Positions 54,965-63,956 of a DNA stretch of 64,000 nucleotides are shown in pieces (positions within the stretch are counted from its first letter, which is position 1; the number at the start of each line of letters is the position of its first letter). This DNA comes from Candidatus Stramentimicrobium fermentans (GTDB taxonomy: Bacteria > Atribacterota > Phoenicimicrobiia > Phoenicimicrobiales > Stramentimicrobiaceae): the NCBI GenBank assembly GCA_012520575.1, contig JAAYOB010000015.1, positions 49,426 to 113,425 of the forward strand. Reading direction: 5' to 3'. Below the pieces are notes generated by a model. That model worked only from the letters and a program-made list of their open reading frames with translations, did no database searches and was not told where the DNA came from. Made by a program: the position numbers and the translations under genes.

Positions 54965-55675
54965 ATGAAAACACGTAAGCTGATGATTTTGTTTGTCAGT
55001 ATTCTGTTTTTTACCACAATATTATTATTCTGTGAATTAGCTGTTTTTGCCGCATCCGAAACTCCTTCCGAAATTATCAGCGACACGAAAGAGGCATTGA
55101 TAGATATGGACATTGCTTTAGATAGCGGTGTATTTAGAAGCGTATTAAGGAAAGCAAAAGGAGTAGCAATATTTCCTTCTTTGACCGAGGTAGCGGTATT
55201 CGGATTAGGCGGACAAGGGGGTAAGGGAATAGTATTGAGAAAAGATCGGGAAACCGGCAAGTGGTATGGTCCTGCTTTTCTAAAGGTGAGCGCTTTCGGA
55301 ATCGGTGCCCGGGCAGGAATACAAAGCATTGATTTATTATTGGTAATTAATAGTACCAGTGGGCTGGAAGCATTTATGGAAAAATCCTTCAAATTCGGGG
55401 GAACGCTCGCCTGGACTCTTGGTCCTATAGGCAGATCTGTATCGGCTGAAATTGATTCTGAATCCGGATCCCCCATATATTCTTACTCGGTAACCAAAGG
55501 TCTTTATTTTGATGCCGGCTCATTACAGGGTTCTACAATTAAAGAATATAGTACCGGTAATAGAAAATTCTGGGGTGAAGAATTGTCCAATCGCACAATT
55601 TTGGAGACAAAAGTAGTCAGCAATCCCGAAGTCTTGAAAATCTGTAATTACATTGATAACCTAGGCGATGATTAA
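54965..55675 (+). CDS. SYLF/Ysc84-domain lipid-binding protein
   Basis: A 236-residue exported protein (signal peptide ends ..AVFAASETPS) with a SYLF/DUF500 domain: GVFRSVLRKAKGVAIFPSLT, GGQGGKGIVLRKDRETGKWY and TLGPIGRSVSAEIDSESGSP, YSYSVTKGLYFDAGSLQGST. SYLF domains bind phospholipids or actin-like partners; in bacteria the role is open, probably envelope-associated. A GGAGG site precedes the ATG. Confidence 0.93.
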   Translation: MKTRKLMILFVSILFFTTILLFCELAVFAASETPSEIISDTKEALIDMDIALDSGVFRSVLRKAKGVAIFPSLTEVAVFGLGGQGGKGIVLRKDRETGKWYGPAFLKVSAFGIGARAGIQSIDLLLVINSTSGLEAFMEKSFKFGGTLAWTLGPIGRSVSAEIDSESGSPIYSYSVTKGLYFDAGSLQGSTIKEYSTGNRKFWGEELSNRTILETKVVSNPEVLKICNYIDNLGDD

Positions 55676-56215
55676 TTTATGAAATACTTATTTATGTTAA
55701 GGAATGCGCCTTTTTATTTAGCTTTATAGGTTGGCAAAGATTGAATGGCCGGATGTATTGATATATTTACTCCTCACGGGGTGCTTCTTTCTCTCGACCA
55801 TCTAACATATATGACGGTTGTTCAGCCAGCAGCTTATATATGTCTTGAAGTTGAGAGAAAAATATTCCCAAAACGGAAAATATCATTATCAGGTATTATA
55901 TTCCTGAGAAAAACTAAGAGAGCTAAGCTCTGAGTTATTCAGGTTATTTATATTTTGGGCTTAATCTCTCAAGTTTTAAACCCATTTATTTTTCTTTATC
56001 GAAAAATCATCTTAATGGGCGTTAGAGAGAATAATATTTATTTCTTTAATCTTATTCATTACCAATAAAGAGATGACGGTATGATAAGAGAAAATAAGCT
56101 ATTTGTAAAAGATTTGAGTTATCGACAGCTTACTAATAACTGCTGAAAAGAAATAGCTTTTTATTTCTATAGTAATAGTATTAACATCGTTAGGAAGGGG
56201 AAGGAGGGTAAGATA
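55676..56215. other. 540-base non-coding region with a large hairpin
   Basis: No supported ORF (the small open frame at 55745-55933 has no ribosome binding site and spans the hairpin). The notable structure is the two-step hairpin at 55788-55860. The remaining A/T-rich sequence up to the aldolase gene shows nothing further. Confidence 0.5.
55788..55860. repeat. nested inverted repeat / possible structured RNA
   Basis: Outer arms TTTCTCTC (55788-55795) and GAGAGAAA (55853-55860) pair exactly; inside, ACATATA (55805-55811) pairs with TATATGT (55837-55843), and an inner GGTT/AGCC stem can close a small loop. Together a 73-base stepped hairpin. No T-run follows, so it is not an ordinary terminator. 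Confidence 0.6.
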
Positions 56216-56992
56216 ATGAAAAATAAGATGAAAGCTAAAATGGAGCAGGGGATAGCTGTAGTTGGGACATTTTGCGGGCTAAACAGTACTTTGGCAGTGG
56301 AATGTTTGGGGCTTTCCGGGTTAGATTTTTTAATAATTGACACAGAACATGGACCTGCTGATGTAGAAAGTGCTATGAACAGTATTCTTGCTGCTGAGGT
56401 ACGCGGTATCACACCGCTGGTGCGTGTTAAAAACCATAGCCGTGATTCCATTTTAAAAATGCTGGATATTGGCGCCCAGGGGCTGGTGATTCCCTGCTTA
56501 GAACAAGTGGACCAGGTAAAAGATATTGTGAGATATGGAAAATATTATCCTGTTGGTCAGCGTGGCGTAGCTATGACTCGCAGCGGTGGTTTTGGTTTTG
56601 CAGATTTTGCCGGCGGTGATTTAGAAGAGTATTTTAGAGTGTGCAACCAAGAAACTATATTAATTCCACAGTGCGAAACCGGAGGTTTTTTAGAAAATAT
56701 TGAAGAGATTTGCTTGATTGAAGGAATAGATGGAATCTTTATCGGTCCTTATGATCTCTCAGTTGCCTTGGGTAAGCCGGCACAATTTGATGCACCCGAG
56801 TTTAGAGCTGCTCTAAAAAGAATTTATAAAGCTGTCCAAGATGCCGGAAAATTCATCTTTATTCATACTACCACCATAGAACAGGCTAAACAATTTATTG
56901 AAGACGGCTTTAATGGTGTTACCTACAATCAGGATGTAGTAGTCCTTACCAAGGTATATCAAGAAGCTATTACTAAAATTAGAAAAGGTTAG
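56216..56992 (+). CDS. HpcH/HpaI-family class II aldolase
   Basis: A 258-residue metal-dependent aldolase that splits or forms 2-keto-3-deoxy or 4-hydroxy-2-oxo acids. Motifs: LDFLIIDTEHGPADVESAM (catalytic histidine in TEHG), PLVRVKNHSR, DIGAQGLVIPCLEQVDQ, GVAMTRSGGFG and GIFIGPYDLSVALG (metal-binding glutamate in QCETGG upstream). GGAGGG precedes the ATG. The gene has no co-directional partner close by; its real substrate cannot be read. Confidence 0.93.
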   Translation: MKNKMKAKMEQGIAVVGTFCGLNSTLAVECLGLSGLDFLIIDTEHGPADVESAMNSILAAEVRGITPLVRVKNHSRDSILKMLDIGAQGLVIPCLEQVDQVKDIVRYGKYYPVGQRGVAMTRSGGFGFADFAGGDLEEYFRVCNQETILIPQCETGGFLENIEEICLIEGIDGIFIGPYDLSVALGKPAQFDAPEFRAALKRIYKAVQDAGKFIFIHTTTIEQAKQFIEDGFNGVTYNQDVVVLTKVYQEAITKIRKG

Positions 56993-57474
56993 TCATTCGC
57001 CCCAAACAAAATTTTACTCTTATTTTTCCAATAAGTTAAATTGTTTATAAAATATCATATTTTAGCTAATTAAGTGAAAATTTACTGTAAATTAGTGAAA
57101 AAATAGTAGCGTTGCTCTTATTTTATGATAGCATATATACTAAATGCTCCATACATTTTAGCTATTCGATTCCGTCTTTGGTTAGCAAATTAATTTTGCA
57201 CTTTAAAAATTTGTTAGATTTGAGGTTTCTCTTTTTTTGTCTATTCTTATTAAAAATGATTATCATTACAAGTTAAGTCTTTTGTATAGATTTTTATCGT
57301 TTTATATTTGATGCAGATACCTTTTCAATTGACTGTTTTTAATATGATTGGTTTTAAATTTTCTATACAGAAAATAACCAAAAGATTTTAGGGGGGATGA
57401 TTCAAATAAAATAAAGTATCTTTTTTAGTGTTTTATTTTCATTATTTTTATTTTTAGAAAAGGAGTTAATTAAA
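56993..57474. other. regulatory region of the brnQ-MBL-fur block
   Basis: About 480 A/T-rich bases with no ORF. It contains a Fur-box-like palindrome at 57255-57267, about 208 bases before brnQ. Confidence 0.55.
57255..57267 (+). promoter_or_regulatory. Fur-box-like palindrome upstream of brnQ
   Basis: AATGATTATCATT is a perfect 6-1-6 palindrome matching the core of the Fur box. It matches 12 of 14 positions of the 7-1-7 consensus when read 57251-57265. Fur is encoded 2.5 kb downstream in the same direction. Confidence 0.65.
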
Positions 57475-58794
57475 ATGGATCAAGAGAACAAAAATTTATT
57501 ATTACCTTGGGGCGCAGTCTTTATAATTTCTGCGGCCATTTTTTCGGGCCACTTTGGTGTTGGAGACCTAATATTTCCACCAATTTTAGGTCGGGATTCA
57601 GGGACAAGTTGGTTTATTGCCGCGCTAGGCTATGGAGTCATCAATAGTTTAGGGGTACTCATTGCCTATTTAGCAGTCTCTATGCAGGACAAATCTCTAT
57701 TTGGCTTAGCATCCAGTGTATTTGGCAAGAACTTCGGTGCTGTTTTTACTACCATGTCCATGTTAATCATAGGGCCTGTTTTTATTCTACCGAGAGTGAG
57801 TTCTGCTACCCATGAAATGGCGGTGGAGCAATTTTTCCCCGGTGTACCGATATGGGTCACCTTGCTTATCTTTTTTGTCTTTAACTTCTATTTTGCATAT
57901 AATCGTTCTAAAGTTATTGATAAGTTAGGGAAATATCTTGCCCCAACCTTAATCGTGTTTATGGTAGTCTTGGTGGTTAAAGGGATAGTTTCGCCTTTAG
58001 CCAGTCCGGTGTCTCCCGGTTCTCCAACTGCGTTTACCGAAGGTATATTAAACGGATATAATACTATGAATGCCTTAGGGGCTTCTCTATTCGGACTTTG
58101 GCTTATCAATGAATTCAATATAAGAGGGCTTAAAAGTAGAGAGGCACGGAAAAACAATTTAATTGTAATCGGCTCTATCACCGCTGTTGCTTTATTCTTG
58201 ACCTCTACCGTTCTTACCTATTTAGGTGCTACTTCCGGTGCCAAATTCCCAGATGCACAAATCGGTATATTGACCGTAGAATTTGCCAGAGGATTGTTAG
58301 GGTTTTTTGGTACCATCGTCTTTGCTATTATCCTTACCTTTGCTAATATTACTACCTCGGTAGGTCTTACCTCTACGGCCGGAGATACCTTTGAACAACT
58401 TACTAATGGTAAATTAAAATATCTTACCACCGTTATATTGAGCAGTATAGTTGGTTTTTTAATTGGAGTTATCGGTCTATCAAAGGTGGTGGGTTATACT
58501 ACACCATGGCTAATGCTCTTATATCCAACTTTATTAGTAATATTGATTATGAACCTCTTTTCTGATTTTAATAGTGTGAAATTAGCTACGCAGGCCGGAG
58601 TTATAGTTGCTATTTTTTTCAGTCTAGGTGATTTTTTGCCGGGCTTAGGGTTCGGTAATACTTTCTTTACCCGTATGAATTCAGCACTACCTCTTGGTAA
58701 GCAAGGATTGGCCTGGTTATTGCCAACTGTTATAGTAATAATAGTTGTACAATTAATTGCTCAATCTTCCAAAACTAAAACTGCAGCAGCATAA
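57475..58794 (+). CDS. brnQ: branched-chain amino-acid:cation symporter, BrnQ/LIVCS family
   Basis: A 439-residue carrier with about twelve hydrophobic segments. BrnQ-type motifs: FSGHFGVGDLIFPPILGRDS in the first helix region, GPVFILPRVSSATHEMAVEQ, NGYNTMNALGASLFGLWLIN. It imports branched-chain amino acids with Na+ or H+. AAAAGGAG precedes the ATG. A Fur-box-like site in its leader and fur two genes downstream make iron regulation likely, which is not usual for BrnQ. Confidence 0.93.
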   Translation: MDQENKNLLLPWGAVFIISAAIFSGHFGVGDLIFPPILGRDSGTSWFIAALGYGVINSLGVLIAYLAVSMQDKSLFGLASSVFGKNFGAVFTTMSMLIIGPVFILPRVSSATHEMAVEQFFPGVPIWVTLLIFFVFNFYFAYNRSKVIDKLGKYLAPTLIVFMVVLVVKGIVSPLASPVSPGSPTAFTEGILNGYNTMNALGASLFGLWLINEFNIRGLKSREARKNNLIVIGSITAVALFLTSTVLTYLGATSGAKFPDAQIGILTVEFARGLLGFFGTIVFAIILTFANITTSVGLTSTAGDTFEQLTNGKLKYLTTVILSSIVGFLIGVIGLSKVVGYTTPWLMLLYPTLLVILIMNLFSDFNSVKLATQAGVIVAIFFSLGDFLPGLGFGNTFFTRMNSALPLGKQGLAWLLPTVIVIIVVQLIAQSSKTKTAAA

Positions 58795-58827
58795 ATGCAC
58801 AATATAAAATAAAAGGAACAAGGAGAA

Positions 58828-59706
58828 ATGTTATTGAAATATTTAGATAAAATGAGTATTACTGTGGTAGCAGAGGATTCTGTCTTATATGAAAGCCCTT
58901 ATTGGGGACAGCATGGCGTTTCTTTTTTAATCGAAGCATGGAGAGCAAATATTAAGAAAAATATATTAGTCGATGTAGGGCAAAACCATGAAGCTCTATT
59001 GCATAATATGAAATTGCTGGATATTAATCCGGAAATACTCGATGCCATAGTACTAACACATTGCCATTATGACCATACTTTGGGTATTGTTGATTTGTTA
59101 AAGGTTATTGGTAAAAGTGATTTTCCAATTGTTGCCCATCCCGGTCTTTTTAGACTAAATTTTATTGATAATCCCTATTTAAGACATGTGGGGGTAATGC
59201 AGGAAGATAGTCGAGATAAGATAGAAGCAAACGGAGGCGCTTTATATTTAACAACTGACCCTCTGCAGATTATGCCCGGACTCGTCACTACCGGTGAAGT
59301 CGAAAGACAAACTGATTTTGAAGAGGTGGGGATTGCCCTAAAGACTATAACTGACAATAATAAAATTATAGAAGATAGAATGAATGATGATATCTCCTTA
59401 GTTGCTAACTTTAAAGATAAAGGGATGGTTATTGTAACCGGGTGCAGCCATGCCGGGATAGTGAATATTGTAAAACAAACCATAGAGATGACCGGTGTGA
59501 AAAAGATAAGATCTATAATCGGTGGCCTTCATCTGGTAGAGGCGCCAATGGAAAGGATAAAGAAGACCGTAGAAGCATTGGCCGGTTTTGATATTGATTC
59601 TATTATGGCTGGACATTGCACCGGGTTTAAAGCACAGGTTGAATTACACAGCCATTTTCAGGAGAAATTCTTGCCGCTGCAGACCGGCATGAAGTTCGAT
59701 TTTTAA
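58828..59706 (+). CDS. metallo-beta-lactamase-fold hydrolase (dihydropterin synthase-like subgroup)
   Basis: A 292-residue MBL-fold protein. The metal site is THCHYDHTLG near residue 78, with VTGCSHAGI (residue about 211), IGGLHLVEA and MAGHCTGF (residue about 268) giving further His/Asp ligands. The C-terminal GLHLV and GHCTG motifs match the subgroup that includes the enzyme annotated as 7,8-dihydropterin-6-methyl-4-(beta-D-ribofuranosyl)aminobenzene 5'-phosphate synthase. Real substrate unknown. It lies 33 bases after brnQ and about 90 bases before fur. Confidence 0.88.
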   Translation: MLLKYLDKMSITVVAEDSVLYESPYWGQHGVSFLIEAWRANIKKNILVDVGQNHEALLHNMKLLDINPEILDAIVLTHCHYDHTLGIVDLLKVIGKSDFPIVAHPGLFRLNFIDNPYLRHVGVMQEDSRDKIEANGGALYLTTDPLQIMPGLVTTGEVERQTDFEEVGIALKTITDNNKIIEDRMNDDISLVANFKDKGMVIVTGCSHAGIVNIVKQTIEMTGVKKIRSIIGGLHLVEAPMERIKKTVEALAGFDIDSIMAGHCTGFKAQVELHSHFQEKFLPLQTGMKFDF

Positions 59707-59760
59707 CAATCGGATATATGAATAAGTTGACAGGAAAAATGATTGAGTGTATTGTGTTGC

Positions 59761-59775
59761 TGGGAATAATTATCA
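59761..59775 (+). promoter_or_regulatory. Fur-box-like site upstream of fur
   Basis: TGGGAATAATTATCA fits the 7-1-7 Fur consensus (TGATAAT-N-ATTATCA) at 12 of 14 positions and ends about 25 bases before the fur ATG. Autoregulation is the likely meaning. Confidence 0.55.
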
Positions 59776-59798
59776 ATAATAATTAGAGGATTGGCAGT

Positions 59799-60287
59799 AT
59801 GATTATGGGCAGAAGATGGGGTGAGGGCAGACCGGGCGGTCGATGGCATGGAGAGTTAAGGGGATGCGGTTACAGAGTTACCATGCCGCGGCAGGTGATA
59901 TTACAGGTTTTAGATGAGGCAAAAAAACATTTGAGTGCTGAAGATATTTTTATAAAAGTACATCAAATATATCCGGCCATAGGGCTGACTACAGTCTATC
60001 GAACTTTAGAATTATTGGTTAGAATGGGTTTGGTACATAAATTTGACTTTGGTGATGGTCGTGCCAGATATGAGTTATGTGACGGAAATAACGAAATGGC
60101 GCACCATCACCATCTGATATGCACTGATTGCGGCAGAGTAATAGACTATGATGATTTTACTGAAGAAGAGACGGAATTAATTAAAAAAACTGAAAAAGAA
60201 CTGGCTAAAAAGTATGATTTTACCGTAAGAAACCATACCATTCAATTTTATGGCTTATGTAAAAAATGTAATGCTCTGAAGAAGTAA
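59799..60287 (+). CDS. fur: Fur-family metal-dependent repressor
   Basis: A 162-residue Fur-type regulator with an N-terminal extension (GRRWGEGRPGGRWHGELRG), then the winged helix RVTMPRQVILQVL, HLSAEDIFIKVHQIYPAIGL and TTVYRTLELLVRMGLVHKF. The C-terminus has AHHHHLICTDCGRVID (metal-binding histidines) and YGLCKKCNALKK, giving the C-x-x-C pairs of the structural zinc site. It probably senses Fe2+ (or another divalent metal), controls brnQ and itself, and may connect to the Fe-S genes that follow. Confidence 0.93.
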   Translation: MIMGRRWGEGRPGGRWHGELRGCGYRVTMPRQVILQVLDEAKKHLSAEDIFIKVHQIYPAIGLTTVYRTLELLVRMGLVHKFDFGDGRARYELCDGNNEMAHHHHLICTDCGRVIDYDDFTEEETELIKKTEKELAKKYDFTVRNHTIQFYGLCKKCNALKK

Positions 60288-60371
60288 AATATATTTTATC
60301 TTTTATTATTGATAAAGGTTGCCATTATCACTATATAGTTAATGTCGAAAAAAGAAAAGGAAGTGAAAAAT

Positions 60372-61325
60372 ATGCCGAGAGGCAATGATGCCGGACCAAT
60401 GGGAGTAGGACCGGGAATGATAATTTCAATTGCGAGTGGAAAAGGCGGAACTGGTAAAACCACTATTGCGGTTAATTTAGCCTTAGTTTTGGCTGAGAAT
60501 AAAAAATATAAGATACACTTCTTAGACTGCGATGTGGAAGAGCCCAATGGGCATCTTTTTTTAAAACCGGTGATACAAAATAAGGAATCAGTTAAGGTTC
60601 CTATTCCCAAGATTGACTACCTGAAATGCAATCTTTGCGGAAAATGCGGACAGGTATGTGTTTTTAATGCAATTGCGGTAACCAAAGAAAAGGTCATAGT
60701 CTTTCCGGAAATTTGCCACGGGTGTGGTGCGTGTACTCTGTTATGCCCCGAAAAGGCGATAACTGAGGAGGGTAGAGAGATAGGAATTTTAGAAGAGGGA
60801 AGGACAGATTCAATTAGTTTTATCCATGGCCGTTTAAATATTGGAGAGCCAATAGCAGTGCCTATAATAAAAGAGATTAAGAGGAAAGCTATGAAGAGAT
60901 ACCGCTGTAGACTGCAAGAAGGTTCTAAGGCTGAAGGGCAAGAAATTATACTTATCGATGCACCGCCGGGAACCTCTTGCCCGGTTATTGAGGCGGTAAA
61001 AGGCAGTGATTATACTGTATTGGTAACAGAGCCAACCCCTTTTGGTCTGCATGACCTGGTTTTAGCGGTAGAAGTTTTGGAAAAATTACGGATCCCACAT
61101 GGTGTAGTTTTGAATAGATGTAATATTGGGGATTCCGGAGTAGAACAATATTGCCGAAAACATAACATACCCATCTTGCTATCTATCCCCCATGATAGGG
61201 AGATTGCTGCAGCATATTCCAGGGGTATACCTATGGTCAGTATAGACTCTGGCTATAAGCACAAATTTAGCAGGCTTTTTGAGAACATTGTCCAGTATGC
61301 CATATATCCTAATAATAAGCAATAG
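60372..61325 (+). CDS. MinD/Mrp-type P-loop ATPase with inserted 2[4Fe-4S] ferredoxin domain (1)
   Basis: A 317-residue protein of the deviant Walker A group: ASGKGGTGKTTIAVNLALVL near residue 20, DCDVEEPNGHLFL, and IDAPPGTSCPVIEAVKGSD near residue 200. Between the P-loop and Switch regions lie two ferredoxin motifs, CNLCGKCGQVCVFNAI and CHGCGACTLLCPEKAI. It starts MPRGNDAGPMGVGPG, close to the N-terminal motif of small DUF5320-type proteins often linked to dinitrogenase-cofactor-like genes. The ATG at 60372 has AAGGAAG upstream, unlike the ATG at 60342. Likely an Fe-S or electron-transfer ATPase, probably paired with the next gene. Confidence 0.92.
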   Translation: MPRGNDAGPMGVGPGMIISIASGKGGTGKTTIAVNLALVLAENKKYKIHFLDCDVEEPNGHLFLKPVIQNKESVKVPIPKIDYLKCNLCGKCGQVCVFNAIAVTKEKVIVFPEICHGCGACTLLCPEKAITEEGREIGILEEGRTDSISFIHGRLNIGEPIAVPIIKEIKRKAMKRYRCRLQEGSKAEGQEIILIDAPPGTSCPVIEAVKGSDYTVLVTEPTPFGLHDLVLAVEVLEKLRIPHGVVLNRCNIGDSGVEQYCRKHNIPILLSIPHDREIAAAYSRGIPMVSIDSGYKHKFSRLFENIVQYAIYPNNKQ

Positions 61326-61350
61326 GACTTGAAGGATTGAGGGTTTTTAA

Positions 61351-62226
61351 ATGAAAGAAATTGTGATTATAAGTGGAAAGGGCGGAACCGGTAAAACTGT
61401 AATAACTGCCAGTTTTGCTGTTTTGGCAAAAAACAAAGTATTGGGAGATTGTGATGTAGATGCCTCCAATCTCGACTTATTGCTTCACCCTAAAGTTAAA
61501 GAGAAACATGATTTTTATGCCGGATTGGTGCCTATCCTTGATATAGATAAATGTACCGACTGCGGCCTCTGCCGGGAAGTATGCCGTTATGATGCCATCA
61601 GTACCATAAATAACCGAACAACCATAGATTTGATTTCCTGTGAGGGGTGCGGTCTGTGTGCCCACATTTGTCCTGAGGCGGCAATTCAGATGCAGAAAAA
61701 CCGCTGCGGAGAATGGTTTATCTCAGAAACTCGTTACGGACCTTTAGTGCATGCCCGGTTAGGTATAGCCGAGGAAAATTCAGGAATATTAGTTACCTTA
61801 GTTCGTCAAAATGCTCAAAGAGTGGCTCAAGAAGAGAATTTAGATCTGATTATAACAGACGGACCCCCGGGGATTGGTTGTCCGTTAATAGCCACCCTAA
61901 CTGGTGCCAATTTAGCGGTGATTGTAACTGAGCCAACTCTGGCCGGAATACATGATTTAGAGAGAGTAGTTAAAGTAACACAACATTTTGGAGTCAAAGC
62001 GGTATCAATAATCAATAAATTTGACCTTAATTTAGAAAACTCAGATCAGATATCACACTGGTGTGATAAAAATAAGGTTGAGGTTATCGGTAAAATACAT
62101 TTTGATAATGTCATTGCCGAAGCCCTGGTAAAGGGGTTGCCGGTAGTAGAGTATAGTAAAAATAGGGTAACTGAAGAAATAAAGGATATTTGGCAGCGGT
62201 TAGAAAAATTGATTAATATTAAATAA
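61351..62226 (+). CDS. MinD/Mrp-type P-loop ATPase with inserted 2[4Fe-4S] ferredoxin domain (2)
   Basis: A 291-residue paralog of the previous protein: SGKGGTGKTVITASFAV at residues 8-24, DCDVDASNLDLLL, inserted CTDCGLCREVCRYDAI and CEGCGLCAHICPEAAI, then ITDGPPGIGCPLIATLTGAN. It lacks the GPMG leader of the first. The two genes are 25 bases apart and probably encode a heteromeric complex. Homologous pairs are common near radical or Fe-S-cluster proteins in anaerobes; the substrate is not known. Confidence 0.92.
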   Translation: MKEIVIISGKGGTGKTVITASFAVLAKNKVLGDCDVDASNLDLLLHPKVKEKHDFYAGLVPILDIDKCTDCGLCREVCRYDAISTINNRTTIDLISCEGCGLCAHICPEAAIQMQKNRCGEWFISETRYGPLVHARLGIAEENSGILVTLVRQNAQRVAQEENLDLIITDGPPGIGCPLIATLTGANLAVIVTEPTLAGIHDLERVVKVTQHFGVKAVSIINKFDLNLENSDQISHWCDKNKVEVIGKIHFDNVIAEALVKGLPVVEYSKNRVTEEIKDIWQRLEKLINIK

Positions 62227-62594
62227 GATAGGAGTAAAAGAGACAGATCTTCCAAGGGGTTTAAGAGAAGATAACAAAGAACAGGGAAGTAGGTGAATAC
62301 ATTTATTATTTTACTTTCGTGCTTGATATGATGGTAACCGATCTTATATGAGAAAATTTCCAAATCGAGAATGATAGAGTCATTCTTCCACACAAGGTAA
62401 AAATGTCAGTTTTCATGTGAAAATTCCCACTAAGATAATAGGGGCATATATTGCTGGCTATTATTAACCTTCCATTTCACTTTAATGAAATTATCATTAG
62501 ACTTCTACGCCAAGTTCATATATAATTTTAAATTATGTTTTATTCTTGTTAACAGAACTAAGCATAATTTTGCAATAAAGTTTTATTAAGATGA
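62227..62594. other. intergenic region before the GNAT-like gene
   Basis: About 370 A/T-rich bases; no ORF, repeat or clear terminator is visible. Confidence 0.5.
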
Positions 62595-63824
62595 TTGCGC
62601 AAAATATTAGAAGTTTTGGAAAATAGTAGAATAATTCACAATAACCAGGTGAGAGAAGTACAATTGATAGAGGCTAGAGAATTAAAAAAGAATAAGCAAG
62701 AACTGTTGGAGTTTATTAATTTTGCCTGGGAGATATATAAAAATGACCCACATTGGGTTCCGCCTTTAAAGAATGATCTGTTGAGCTCTTTCTTGAATAC
62801 TGGCAATAATAGCAATGGAAAGATCAACTGTGGTCCGCACGCCTTTTTTATGGCTTGGGAAAACGATACCCCTTTAGGTAGGGTATTGGTTGGTATAAAT
62901 CAAGAAAAGAATATAAGAATTCGTGATAATGTAGGATATTTTGGTTATTTAGAAGTGGTTAATTCCCAACCGGCTTTAGAGGCAATTATGGACAAAGCTC
63001 TGGAATGGCTTAAAGGGTACGGAATTGATTGTATAGTAGGACCTCTCTGTCCGGATGATGATGTAGAAGGAAGAGGTGTACTTATAAAAGGTTTTGACAG
63101 CCCTCCGATTTTGATGAACCCCTATAATCCACCTTATTACCAGACCCTGTTGAAAAACGCCGGCTTTACTAAAGATATGGATTTTTATGCCTATTACTCT
63201 AATGAACTAGGAAAATTAAAGGGCAAGATCGAGAGATTAGCAGACTATGCTATGAAAAAATTTAATTTTACTGTTGAAAAGGTCAATTTTAAAAAACTTG
63301 ATGCAGAGATTAAAGATGCTTGCCAAATATTTGAAAAGATTATCAAGGCAGGAAATGAAGTGGACAATGGTTTTGAATACTCCAACCCACCGACTTTCGA
63401 ATCATTTTTTGAAGAGATGAAAAAATACCTCCCCTTTTTAGATAAAGATTTAATTTATATAGCCCGTTCAGAAGGCAAGCCAATCGGTTTTGTACTGGCT
63501 ATACCCGATTATAATCAGGTATTAAAAAAAATTAATGGCAAACTATTTCCTTTTGGTCTGTTTAAGTATCTTTGGTACAAGCAAAAGATTAACGGGATAA
63601 GGGGCTTTGCCCAATTTGTCATACCTGAATTTCAAAACAAGGCAGTAAACGGAGCAATGTTTAAGCATATCATAGAAGTATCAGAGAAGAAAGGGTATGA
63701 CTACTTTGAAGCTTCTACTATATGTGAACACAATCTACCTTCCCGCCGCACCTTTGAAAATGAGGGGCTCTCCCCTTATAAGATATATAGGGTCTATCGA
63801 AAAGGTAATCGTAAGAGCAATTAG
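62595..63824 (+). CDS. GNAT-superfamily acetyltransferase-like protein (YghO-like)
   Basis: A roughly 400-residue protein of the large GNAT-like group. Its N-terminus contains ELLEFINFAWEIYKNDPHWV and PPLKNDLLSSFLN, conserved in this family, and GRVLVGINQEKNIRIRDNVGYFGYLEV resembles the GNAT core; the C-terminal half repeats a GNAT-like fold (IYIARSEGKPIGFVLAIPDYN). Acetyl or acyl acceptor unknown. Start is uncertain: TTG at 62595 or GTG at 62649, neither with a clear ribosome binding site; the family N-terminus fits the GTG slightly better. Confidence 0.75.
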   Translation: MRKILEVLENSRIIHNNQVREVQLIEARELKKNKQELLEFINFAWEIYKNDPHWVPPLKNDLLSSFLNTGNNSNGKINCGPHAFFMAWENDTPLGRVLVGINQEKNIRIRDNVGYFGYLEVVNSQPALEAIMDKALEWLKGYGIDCIVGPLCPDDDVEGRGVLIKGFDSPPILMNPYNPPYYQTLLKNAGFTKDMDFYAYYSNELGKLKGKIERLADYAMKKFNFTVEKVNFKKLDAEIKDACQIFEKIIKAGNEVDNGFEYSNPPTFESFFEEMKKYLPFLDKDLIYIARSEGKPIGFVLAIPDYNQVLKKINGKLFPFGLFKYLWYKQKINGIRGFAQFVIPEFQNKAVNGAMFKHIIEVSEKKGYDYFEASTICEHNLPSRRTFENEGLSPYKIYRVYRKGNRKSN

Positions 63825-63876
63825 AAAAAATAAATAATATAGTATTTATATTATCCTCTAATCCACTAAGAACTCC

Positions 63877-63938
63877 CCGCCTGTAAGGGGTGTGGTGTCT
63901 GTGAATCAGAAAATATTGAGGAAAGGCAGTTTTCGATT
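63877..63938 (+). pseudogene. short remnant with a CxxCxxC ferredoxin motif
   Basis: In one frame CKGCGVCESENIEE runs to a stop at 63936-63938, with a stop also at 63869. The cysteine spacing is that of a 4Fe-4S binding site, but only about 20 residues are open and the remaining Cys-Pro is missing. It may be the decayed end of a ferredoxin domain or chance. Confidence 0.3.
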
Positions 63939-63956
63939 TAATTATAAGCTTAAGAT

